9,702 nt of DNA from J061 sp003695725 [NCBI: Candidatus Schekmanbacteria bacterium] (GTDB taxonomy: Bacteria > Schekmanbacteria > GWA2-38-11). Made by a program: the position numbers and the translations under genes. The stretch covers positions 1-9,702 of the forward strand of contig RFHX01000057.1 of the NCBI GenBank assembly GCA_003695725.1, given 5' to 3'. Below are positions 1-7,004 of this stretch, piece by piece (position 1 is the stretch's first letter; every line of letters begins with the position of its first letter). The notes beneath the pieces were generated by a model. It saw only the letters and a list, made by a program, of their open reading frames with translations. It did not search any database and was not told where the DNA came from.

Positions 1-41
1 ATTAAGAGAATTGTAAAATTAAATTGAGTTTTTTATTGTAT

Positions 42-46
42 AGGAG
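42..46 (+). promoter_or_regulatory. Shine-Dalgarno for the HD-GYP gene
   Basis: AGGAG sits 8 bases before the ATG at 55. The reading frame is closed upstream by a TGA at 25-27 and no other ATG lies between, so this site fixes the start of the HD-GYP protein at 55. Confidence 0.7.
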
Positions 47-54
47 ATGAAACG

Positions 55-1197
55 ATGCAGAAGAAAGTTACTACTCTTGAAGATGGCGTAAGATATGAAG
101 GGGAAAAAGAGGTAGACCAGATTCCTGAAGATGAAAGGAAGGAAAAAAGGGCTTTTTTAAAGGAATTTGTAAAAGGCAAAACTCTCTATGCCAAAGCAAC
201 TGAAAGCACGACTCAGGTTTTAAAAGAGATTCGAGAAGGGAAAAATATAAATGTTGGCAAGGTTGAAGAAATTGTTGCATCAATGGTTGATAGTATCCTC
301 GAGAATGCAGACACAATGCTCACCCTTGCTAAAATTAAAGAATATGATGAATACACCTTTAAACATTCGCTGAATGTTGCGGTTTTGACAATTGCTCTCG
401 CTAAGTATCTTCATTTTTCTAAAAGGGAGCTCCAAATCATAGGTACAGGCGGCATTATGCATGACTGCGGTAAAATGAAGGTACCTCCTGAAATATTGAA
501 TAAGCCGGGGAAACTAACCGAATGGGAATTTTCAAATATGAAAAAACATCCTGAAGCAGGAGCCAAACTTCTTGAAGAGACAGGCGGGTTTGATCGCCGT
601 GCAATATTGATGGTCCTACAACATCATGAAAAATATGCCGGTGGTGGCTATCCTAATTCTGTACCGGGAAACAAGATTAGCACCTTTGGTATGATGACTG
701 CCATTGCTGATGTTTATGATGCGCTGACAAGTGAGCGTGTTTATAAAAAAGGGATGCCTCCATTCAATGCTCTTAAAATTCTTTATAGAGACAGGGGGTA
801 TCATTTCCATCCGAAACTTGTTGAGCATTTCATAAGGGCTATGGGACTTTATCCTGTTGGGAGTTTAGTGCGTCTTGGAAATAATTGTATAGGAATAGTT
901 ATCAATGCAAACAGAGTGAATCTTCTTCATCCAAAAATAATGGTCATCACAGATGGTGAAAATAATCCTCTTCCTCAACCGAGAATTATAAATATCAATC
1001 CACCAACAAGCGATGTCTCTGCAGAATGGACGATTTCAGATATTATGGAGCCGGAAAAAACATCTCAGAAAAAGGAAAAAGATAGAAGCGACATAGAAAT
1101 TGTTGAAGTATTGGATCCGGCTGTTTTAAATATTAGTGTTGAAAAATACCTAACAGAAGCCGCATCCTTGGAAAAGGAGGAAGAAGATGCGGCATAA
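55..1197 (+). CDS. HD-GYP domain protein, probable cyclic-di-GMP phosphodiesterase
   Basis: This 380-residue cytosolic signalling protein probably hydrolyses cyclic di-GMP (known activity of the HD-GYP family). The HD-GYP core spans about residues 95-265. Visible metal-ligand positions are H104, H136-D137, H165, H190-H191 and D219, with K140 after the HD pair. The GYP loop reads HHEKYAGGGYP at 190-200; the usual Asp before the first Gly is Ala195. Residue 100 (Tyr) lies four before H104, where tri-iron members such as PmGH carry Glu, so a dinuclear site is more likely (inference). Residues 40-95 resemble the helical linker found in DUF3391-type HD-GYP proteins, but the N-terminal beta part of DUF3391 looks missing or short. 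Residues 265-310 (GLYPVGSLVRLG) match the usual C-terminal extension, followed by a charged tail. No receiver, PAS or membrane segment is present, so its input signal is unknown. It stands apart from the ABC genes, which have their own candidate promoter. Confidence 0.9.
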   Translation: MQKKVTTLEDGVRYEGEKEVDQIPEDERKEKRAFLKEFVKGKTLYAKATESTTQVLKEIREGKNINVGKVEEIVASMVDSILENADTMLTLAKIKEYDEYTFKHSLNVAVLTIALAKYLHFSKRELQIIGTGGIMHDCGKMKVPPEILNKPGKLTEWEFSNMKKHPEAGAKLLEETGGFDRRAILMVLQHHEKYAGGGYPNSVPGNKISTFGMMTAIADVYDALTSERVYKKGMPPFNALKILYRDRGYHFHPKLVEHFIRAMGLYPVGSLVRLGNNCIGIVINANRVNLLHPKIMVITDGENNPLPQPRIININPPTSDVSAEWTISDIMEPEKTSQKKEKDRSDIEIVEVLDPAVLNISVEKYLTEAASLEKEEEDAA

Positions 1198-1235
1198 CTC
1201 CTCTATATTATAAAACTTTCTTTTTTATTTCACAT

Positions 1236-1264
1236 TTGCGACAAAGATTATTATCATATATAAA
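1236..1264 (+). promoter_or_regulatory. Candidate sigma70-type promoter for the ABC exporter operon
   Basis: TTGCGA (1236-1241) and TATAAA (1259-1264) are separated by 17 bases, the ideal spacing. They lie in the 101-base gap after the HD-GYP gene. Initiation near 1271 would leave a leader of roughly 28 bases before the ATG at 1299. This is a sequence match only; AT-rich DNA gives such matches by chance. Confidence 0.45.
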
Positions 1265-1298
1265 CTATCTTTTAAAGTAATGTTTCATATAATAGAGA

Positions 1299-2219
1299 AT
1301 GAATGCCATTGAAATAGAGGGGCTTACAAAAAAATATCGAAGCGGTTTTTTTCTGCGGAGCGTTACAGCGGTAGAAAATCTCTCTCTTTCCATTAAAGAA
1401 GGTGAAATAACAGGATTCTTGGGCCCAAACGGGGCAGGCAAAACTACAACCATTAAATCGATTCTTGGCATTATTACACCCACAGCCGGAACGATTAAAA
1501 TTTTTGGCGAAGATCCAAAAAATGTTTCTATTAAGAATCGAATAGGATTTCTTCCGGAAGAGCCATACTTTTATGATTATCTTAAAGGATATGAATTTTT
1601 GAAGTTTTATGGAAACCTCTTTGGTATAGAAGGGAAAACTTTAAAGAAAAGAATTGATGTTCTTCTTGATGAGGTCAAACTTACTTTTGCCGCTTCTCGT
1701 CCCCTTAAAAAATATTCGAAAGGTATGCTTCAACGAATTGGTATTGCTCAAGCGCTCATAAATGACCCTGACCTAATCATTCTCGATGAGCCAATGTCAG
1801 GTATCGACCCCATTGGCAGAAAGGATATCAGGGAAATCATTTTAAATCTAAAAGATAAAGGGAAAACAATCTTTTTCAGTTCACATATTCTTTCAGATGT
1901 GGAAATGATTTGTGACTGTGTGGCAATAATCAATAAAGGACATCTTATTGAAGTCAAAAAAATAGATGAAATTAGAAGAGAAGGTGAAGGGAATTATGAA
2001 ATAACCGTCAAGGCTCCAAATACTCAAATACATCAGCTTCTTACAAATATTGAAGGTTTTTTGAAGGAAAGGGGAGGGTTCTTGGTTTTTGAATCTAATA
2101 AAGGAGAAAAACAAAAACTTCTGAAAAAAATTATGGATGTGGGCGGTGAAATAATATCAGTTTCGCCTGCTCATAAGTCTCTTGAAGAGATATTCTTTGA
2201 GAAAATTGAGAACAAATGA
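1299..2219 (+). CDS. ABC-2 type transporter, ATP-binding protein
   Basis: This 306-residue cytosolic ATPase would power the membrane protein encoded immediately downstream. Motifs in order: Walker A GPNGAGKT at 42-49; the Q-loop position in IGFLPEEP at 82-89, where Glu replaces the usual Gln; a divergent signature YSKGM at 139-143 in place of LSGGQ; Walker B LIILDEP with D163 and E164; and the H-loop histidine H196 in SSHILSD. The Glu Q-loop and SKGM signature are common in the ABC-2 (NatA/CcmA-like, COG1131) exporter group. After residue 220 there is a DUF4162-like C-terminal extension of about 85 residues, also typical of this group. The last four bases (ATGA) overlap the permease start, so the two are translationally coupled. 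The Shine-Dalgarno before ATG 1299 is weak (AGAG very close to the start). The exported substrate cannot be told; lipid, polysaccharide, drug or Na+ export are all known for relatives. Confidence 0.92.
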   Translation: MNAIEIEGLTKKYRSGFFLRSVTAVENLSLSIKEGEITGFLGPNGAGKTTTIKSILGIITPTAGTIKIFGEDPKNVSIKNRIGFLPEEPYFYDYLKGYEFLKFYGNLFGIEGKTLKKRIDVLLDEVKLTFAASRPLKKYSKGMLQRIGIAQALINDPDLIILDEPMSGIDPIGRKDIREIILNLKDKGKTIFFSSHILSDVEMICDCVAIINKGHLIEVKKIDEIRREGEGNYEITVKAPNTQIHQLLTNIEGFLKERGGFLVFESNKGEKQKLLKKIMDVGGEIISVSPAHKSLEEIFFEKIENK

Positions 2220-2977
2220 AAATTTTAGTAATTGCCTTCAACACATTTAAAGAAATTATCAGGGATCGTGTACTTTATAACATAATCATTTTTTCACTCC
2301 TTATTATCTTTTCAGCCGTACTTCTGGGGCGCCTATCAATCGGAGAACATTCAAAAATAGTAGAAGATATTGGATTGAGCGCTATAGAGATTTTTGCTCT
2401 TCTCATATCAATTTTTATCGGTATTACTCTCGTCTATAAGGAGATAGACAAGAAAACAATATATACGATTCTTGCAAAGCCAGTAAAAAGATATCAATTC
2501 ATTTTAGGAAAATTCATTGGATTGGTTGCAATCATCCTTGTCAATATTGTTGTAATGAGCACTGTGTTGATGGTTATATCGTGGTCTATCTCAGGAATTT
2601 TTAAATTTCAACTTCTACAAGCTGTCTTTCTGATTTTCTTTGAAATGATTATTATCACTGCTGTGGCAATTCTTTTTTCTTCTTTTACAACTCCTTTTTT
2701 GAGCACCCTATTTACATTGGCAATTTTTATTATAGGCACGGCAACTACTGATATTAAAAATCTTAGCAAGAAAGCTTCCTTGCCTCTGCGCATCTTAGCT
2801 GAAACTCTTTATTATATTCTTCCAAATCTTGATAATTTTGATGTAAAGATGCAGGCAGTCTATGGACAGAATATAAATTCTTCATTTCTTATTTGGTCAG
2901 TATGCTATGCTCTTCTCTATTCTGTTTTAATAGTGTCTTTGGCAATAGTGATTTTTGAAAAACGGGATTTTAAATGA
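2216..2977 (+). CDS. ABC-2 type transporter, permease protein
   Basis: This 253-residue inner-membrane protein is the permease partner of the ATPase gene it overlaps by four bases. About six hydrophobic segments are visible: roughly residues 20-38, 55-74, 98-124, 133-156, 159-177 and 225-247. The cytoplasmic segment at 75-99 (KEIDKKTIYTILAKPVKRYQ, then FILGK) is the conserved ABC-2 coupling region, in which a charged stretch leads into a 'KP(V)xRxxFxLGK' motif. The loop ILPNLDNFD (201-209) before the last helix also recurs in this family. There is no large extracytoplasmic domain, which argues against MacB/FtsX-type permeases. No accessory gene follows in the same direction, so the exporter is probably a homodimer of this pair. 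The substrate is not assignable. Confidence 0.9.
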   Translation: MKILVIAFNTFKEIIRDRVLYNIIIFSLLIIFSAVLLGRLSIGEHSKIVEDIGLSAIEIFALLISIFIGITLVYKEIDKKTIYTILAKPVKRYQFILGKFIGLVAIILVNIVVMSTVLMVISWSISGIFKFQLLQAVFLIFFEMIIITAVAILFSSFTTPFLSTLFTLAIFIIGTATTDIKNLSKKASLPLRILAETLYYILPNLDNFDVKMQAVYGQNINSSFLIWSVCYALLYSVLIVSLAIVIFEKRDFK

Positions 2978-3045
2978 AGACTTTGATGCACAAATCTATT
3001 CCTCAGATGGTCTAAAATAAGTACCTTAATGAGTAGGCACGGAAT

Positions 3046-3085
3046 ATCCAGAAATTCGCTTATTCTGACAATGAATTTCTTGGAT
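3046..3085. repeat. Imperfect inverted repeat in the gap between converging genes
   Basis: The arms at 3046-3057 and 3073-3085 can form a 12-bp stem with one bulged T at 3081 and a 15-base loop. The hairpin lies between the end of the permease (2977) and the end of the leftward glycosyltransferase (3236). No T-run follows it on either strand, so it is not a textbook intrinsic terminator, though it could protect or end either transcript. The rest of 2978-3235 shows no convincing gene. Confidence 0.4.
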
Positions 3086-3235
3086 TAATCAAAAATTGAA
3101 AAGATAGGCAACAAATGATTTACGCTTTTAATGAATTATACCGGGAGAAAGTGCATCCATTAGCAGCAAAAAGTGCAGAATGCAGATGATAGAAAGAGGA
3201 TGCATAGAGAAAATATATTTTTAGCCAGCTGTGAT

Positions 3236-4297
3236 TTATATCTGTGATTTTGCGATTTTTTCATAAAAAGAGACGATCTCATTTCCCCTTTTCTGAATTG
3301 AAAAATTCTCCAAAGCTTTCACTCGTGCAGCTTTTCCTATTTTTTCCCGCAAGTCTTCAGACAAAATGAGTTTTTCTATTTTCTCAATCCACTCACTCTC
3401 ATTTGAAGCAAGATAGCCGTTTATGCCATCGTCAACTATATCATTATTGATGCCCACCGGACTGCTTACTGAGGGAATGGCTGCAATCATATATTGAAGC
3501 AGTTTCAGTCCACATTTTCCTCTGCACCATTCATCATCTTTGAGCGGCATAATTCCAATATCAAAGAAACTAATTTCCTCCCATTCCTTTTCATAATCCC
3601 ATTGGACAAACTCCGTAATTACTCCATCAAGGCAAAGTTTTTCTGATGAAACAATCCTCAAAACAATCTCATATCTTTTTGAAAGCTCTCTCAATGCCTC
3701 CTGAATAATCGTCAAATATTTGAAATTCCATGATAGTCCAATCCATCCAATGACAACTTTGTCTTTTATTCTATAATCTCTTTTTACCACCACTCTTTCA
3801 TCATCAATCAAGGTTGGATGAATCAATACATTTTTATTTCTCCTTTGTGCAAATTCAGCTAGATTCTTATTGCCTGCAATTACACCATTGTAGAGAGGCA
3901 GAAGCTTTTCAAATTTTTTTCTATGAAGAAAGGTTAGGTAAATAGCGTCATCAAATTCGAGAAATACATATTTTGCCCGCTTTATGAAAGGTATTTCTAT
4001 AAAAGCCGGTAAATATGGGAAAAGTTGGTGTTCAATTACAACAGAAGTGGACTTGTCGATTTTCAGTAAGTGAAGAAACCTTTTTGTGAAACTATAAATA
4101 GAGTAAATTGTTTTAATAAAAATTTTCAAAGGCTTATTCTTGATTTGAATAATCTTAAAATAGAAATCACCAAAAAGTGGACTTATATGAATATTGATTT
4201 TTTTTGCTTCAAGCAAAGGAAGAAACTGATAAATTCGGTATCTACTGCTGGGTCCTATTGCTGAGGTTTTGGAAAAATAGTAGATGATATGATTCAT
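3236..4297 (-). CDS. GT-B fold glycosyltransferase (group 1 / GT4-like)
   Basis: This 353-residue protein probably transfers a sugar from a nucleotide-activated donor to a glycan or lipid acceptor at the inner face of the membrane. It lacks a signal peptide and clear membrane helices. The N-terminal Rossmann half has GPSSRYR at 15-21 and EFDD at 114-117. The second half starts near GWIGLSWNFKYL at 184-195. The donor-site region runs from DIGIMPLKDDEW at 246-257 through RGKCGLKLLQYM at 259-270 to SSPVGIN at 278-284. In classical GT4 enzymes the EX7E element has Glu where this protein has Gln268; related proteins with an RGKCGxKLLQYM block commonly have Gln there. The start has almost no Shine-Dalgarno, but the conserved GPSSRYR block leaves little room for a later start. 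It is the last gene of a leftward set with the radical SAM and GT2 genes, 69 bases downstream of the former. Donor and acceptor are unknown. Confidence 0.82.
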   Translation of the reverse strand: MNHIIYYFSKTSAIGPSSRYRIYQFLPLLEAKKINIHISPLFGDFYFKIIQIKNKPLKIFIKTIYSIYSFTKRFLHLLKIDKSTSVVIEHQLFPYLPAFIEIPFIKRAKYVFLEFDDAIYLTFLHRKKFEKLLPLYNGVIAGNKNLAEFAQRRNKNVLIHPTLIDDERVVVKRDYRIKDKVVIGWIGLSWNFKYLTIIQEALRELSKRYEIVLRIVSSEKLCLDGVITEFVQWDYEKEWEEISFFDIGIMPLKDDEWCRGKCGLKLLQYMIAAIPSVSSPVGINNDIVDDGINGYLASNESEWIEKIEKLILSEDLREKIGKAARVKALENFSIQKRGNEIVSFYEKIAKSQI

Positions 4298-4366
4298 ATT
4301 CTGATATAAAAATTTTTTTTTTGGAATATTTGTTTAGTTATTATCTTGCGCAGTCTTTTTGTAATC

Positions 4367-5743
4367 TTAACTGCTTCCAATGATTTTTTTTACTATTTTC
4401 TTGATTCTCGGATGTTCATTGAAAAATGGCCTTACCTTTTCTTTTAACCAGTTTAATTTATTTATTTTGATCAAAGGCTCCGTGATTCCTTGAGATTCGT
4501 TGAGAGCATTAAAAAGAAATTCATAATCTATTCCTTTAATTTTGCATTCAGTTGCGTTTCTTCGATAACTGTCATGGCTTTTTACCAGTGAAAGGTTGTG
4601 CTCTTCACAATATGTAAAAAGGTCACTGCCGGGATGAGGTGTATAAAATGCAGGACTATAGTGGTCAGGTTTTATTTTTTTTATCATTCTTACTGTATCC
4701 ATCACTTCTTCTTTTGTTTCGGTAGGCACTCCAATCATATAGTTAGCCCAAATTTTAATCCCGTATTTTCTGCAAATTTCTGCTGCCTTGTAATTGTGTT
4801 CAACTTTTGTGCCTTTTCGTAAAAAGTTTAATATTCGTTGGTTGCCGCTTTCAAATCCAATGAAAAATAGACTTAATCCTGAATTTCTCATTTCTTTTAT
4901 CATTTCCTCATTCTTACATACTATGTCTGCTCTCGTCTGGCAGGCGAAGGGTTGATTGAATCGTTTCCTGTATTTCTTGCAAAAGTCGTAAATCCATTCA
5001 CTGTCTTCCGTAAGACAGTCATCATGAATCATCATACTCTTGAAATGATATTTTTTATCGAGATATTCCAATTCTTCCAATACATTGTCTACGCTTCTTC
5101 TTCGTACCTTTGGACCAAAAATCTTTCGTTCTGCCGGCTGACAAAAACTGCAGTTGTATAGACATCCTCTGCCGGCAATTATCGTTATGAAGGGCGAATC
5201 GAATCCTTTTACGGGAAGTGGATATTCAAGACTTGAAAAAAGCTCTCTGTCTGCAAATGGCAGTGCATCGAGGTCTGGTTTTATTCCTTCTATGAGACGC
5301 TCTGATGGTTTATGTCCACTATCTAGTTCTTTGAGCAAATTGACAAAACTTATTTCTCCTTCTCCCTTTATCACATAATCAATCTTTTCTTGAGCCAAAA
5401 CTTCTTCAGGCATAATTGAAGGATGCGGTCCCCCAACAACTGTTATGATTTCAGGGTTTATCTTCTTTGCAATATCGATTGCCTTCATTGCAGGATTGAA
5501 ATCAACACTCATCATAGTTACAGCCAAGACATCCGGCGATGAATGAGCTACATCCTTTTCGAAGTCTTTCCATCCCCCCATACATCTCAAATCAGCAAGT
5601 GATACATCAAACCCTGCTTTTTTAACACATGCGCTAATCAACGACAGCCCGTGGCTAATCCAGGACTCTTCCATTCCTTTGCCATAGCTTCCAAAGCCGA
5701 CACCGGTGATAGAGGGAAAGACAAACTTTACTTTAAGAGGCAT
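4367..5743 (-). CDS. B12-binding domain radical SAM protein
   Basis: This is a 458-residue class B type radical SAM enzyme (B12-binding plus radical SAM, BchE/HpnJ-like architecture). Residues 5-140 form the cobalamin-binding Rossmann domain, with GGPHPS at 104-109 and KGEGE at 126-130. The B12 histidine motif DXHXXG appears as D51-L-R53-C-M-G56, so the lower-ligand His is absent, as in many members of the superfamily. The radical SAM barrel begins near 185, with C194, C198 and C201 (CX3CX2C) ligating the 4Fe-4S cluster. The GFESG block (296-300) and the NYMIGVP block (334-340) are conserved barrel strands. The C-terminal 90 or so residues are less familiar. Chemistry could be methylation, ring formation or another radical rearrangement; the substrate is unknown. 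The gene begins inside the end of the GT2 gene (16-base overlap) and is followed by another glycosyltransferase, which suggests it acts on a sugar or lipid in the same pathway. Confidence 0.88.
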   Translation of the reverse strand: MPLKVKFVFPSITGVGFGSYGKGMEESWISHGLSLISACVKKAGFDVSLADLRCMGGWKDFEKDVAHSSPDVLAVTMMSVDFNPAMKAIDIAKKINPEIITVVGGPHPSIMPEEVLAQEKIDYVIKGEGEISFVNLLKELDSGHKPSERLIEGIKPDLDALPFADRELFSSLEYPLPVKGFDSPFITIIAGRGCLYNCSFCQPAERKIFGPKVRRRSVDNVLEELEYLDKKYHFKSMMIHDDCLTEDSEWIYDFCKKYRKRFNQPFACQTRADIVCKNEEMIKEMRNSGLSLFFIGFESGNQRILNFLRKGTKVEHNYKAAEICRKYGIKIWANYMIGVPTETKEEVMDTVRMIKKIKPDHYSPAFYTPHPGSDLFTYCEEHNLSLVKSHDSYRRNATECKIKGIDYEFLFNALNESQGITEPLIKINKLNWLKEKVRPFFNEHPRIKKIVKKIIGSS

Positions 5744-6822
5744 TGTTTCAGTGCTCCCAATAAACTTTGGTTAAAAAAGAATTTTTCCATATAATCGGCA
5801 CACACCCTCTTTTTAGCCATAGTCAGTCGCCTTTTTTTTATCATAGCTGGAAGCATTTTTAGAAAAGCAAAAGGCACTCTGAACACATAAAAGTTAAATC
5901 CTAAAAATTGTGATGAATAAAAGTAGGTTTCACGCAGTACAATTCTAAAAAATTTTTTCAAAATAGTTGAAGAAAAACTGTTTTTGAAGATTGTGCAATA
6001 TCTGTTTCTATAACCAATTACATAATATCCTTTTTTAATTGTATCATCTTCTTTTCTTGTTGCTCCTCTCTCATGATAACCTATTGCATAAGGAGTATAT
6101 ATACATTTCCATCCTGCAATCTGCGCTCGCCAGCAGAGGTCAACATCTTCAACATAATAGACAAAGTCTTCATCAAAATATTCTCCATCTGCTTTGATAT
6201 CCTCAAGCATTTCCTTTTTCAAAAGTGGTGCCGCACCTGAAGCACCAAAGATATATTCGTAGGAATCATACTCTCCTTTGTCTATGTGATTTTCACCTCT
6301 GTCGCCCGGATACATATTATTCATCGTTATTCCAGTAGTATCGATTATCCTGTTTTTGTCATCTTTCTTTTTATAAAGTTTCCCTGATGCCATTCCAATT
6401 TCACTGCTGAATTTTATTGCTTTCAACATTTCATAAATAAAGTTCGGATCAAGAGTAACATCAAAATTCAGAGGCATTATGTATTTCCCTGTGGCGGCCT
6501 TTATTGCTTGATTATGGGCTTTACTGAATCCGAGATTATGATTATTTTGTATAAGTTTGATTTTTGATGAATATCTTTCAAGGATTTTAATTGATTCATC
6601 TGTTGAATTGTTGTCCACTACTATGATTTCCATATTCTTATGAGTTTGCTTTTCTAAGGAGCGAAGGCATTTTTCAATATATTCCCCTCCATTCCAGTTT
6701 ACTATAGTAACCGAAACTTTATCGTCTTTTTGAATCTCTTGCGACTTTATTTTTTCAATCTCTTCCTTTGTCAACATGATTGTTTGGTCACTTTGCATTC
6801 TAATTTTAAAAAATAATAACAT
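5728..6822 (-). CDS. Family 2 glycosyltransferase (rhamnosyltransferase/WbbL-like)
   Basis: This 364-residue GT-A fold enzyme belongs to the COG1216 type, whose relatives add rhamnose or similar sugars to O-antigen, galactan or other surface glycans. The catalytic domain starts near residue 36 (VSVTIVNWNGG). It has VDNNSTD at 69-75, the metal-binding region LNFDV at 118-122 (usually LNPD), and the catalytic ED pair E225-D226 in YYVEDVDLCWRA. After about residue 265 the protein is basic and aromatic-rich, with stretches that could lie along the membrane. The start is uncertain. The ATG at 6822 lacks a good ribosome site, and the later ATGs at 6798 and 6777 are nearly as plausible; all precede the domain. 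It is the first gene of the leftward set of three and overlaps the radical SAM gene by 16 bases. The sugar and acceptor are unknown. Confidence 0.88.
   Translation of the reverse strand: MLLFFKIRMQSDQTIMLTKEEIEKIKSQEIQKDDKVSVTIVNWNGGEYIEKCLRSLEKQTHKNMEIIVVDNNSTDESIKILERYSSKIKLIQNNHNLGFSKAHNQAIKAATGKYIMPLNFDVTLDPNFIYEMLKAIKFSSEIGMASGKLYKKKDDKNRIIDTTGITMNNMYPGDRGENHIDKGEYDSYEYIFGASGAAPLLKKEMLEDIKADGEYFDEDFVYYVEDVDLCWRAQIAGWKCIYTPYAIGYHERGATRKEDDTIKKGYYVIGYRNRYCTIFKNSFSSTILKKFFRIVLRETYFYSSQFLGFNFYVFRVPFAFLKMLPAMIKKRRLTMAKKRVCADYMEKFFFNQSLLGALKQCLLK
5754..5758 (-). promoter_or_regulatory. Shine-Dalgarno for the radical SAM gene, inside the GT2 gene
   Basis: On the minus strand GGGAG lies 10 bases before the ATG at 5743 and within the final codons of the GT2 gene. 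It supports the overlapping start and translational coupling of the two genes. Confidence 0.5.
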
Positions 6823-7004
6823 CTTTTTGAATTTCTTTCATTACTTTGCATAATATGTTTTTTCTGAATAATTTTTCTGATACTGTAAAATTGAGTTTGA
6901 GTAATGTAGGAAATTCGAGATGAAGATTAAATTTGTTGTTGAAATTCTATCTCCGTCTCATTGGAGAAAATAAAGATTAACTTTTCAAGGTAGAAGAAAC
7001 CTAA

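Noticed and set aside
3115-3189. 24-codon open frame starting with ATG in the gap between the permease and the glycosyltransferase
   Set aside because: It is very short, has only a weak AGGC upstream, resembles no known peptide and lies in a gap where chance frames are expected.
3152-3204. TGCATCC ... GGATGCA inverted repeat
   Set aside because: The arms are only 7 bp with a 39-base loop and no T-run, so a stable functional hairpin is unlikely.
6950-6967. TCTCC/GGAGA hairpin after the GYF_2 gene as a terminator
   Set aside because: The stem is only 5 bp and no T-run follows on the minus strand.
6823-7004. Promoter for the glycosyltransferase operon (a TATTAT on the minus strand)
   Set aside because: No acceptable -35 hexamer lies 16-18 bases before it, so the match is not reported as a feature.
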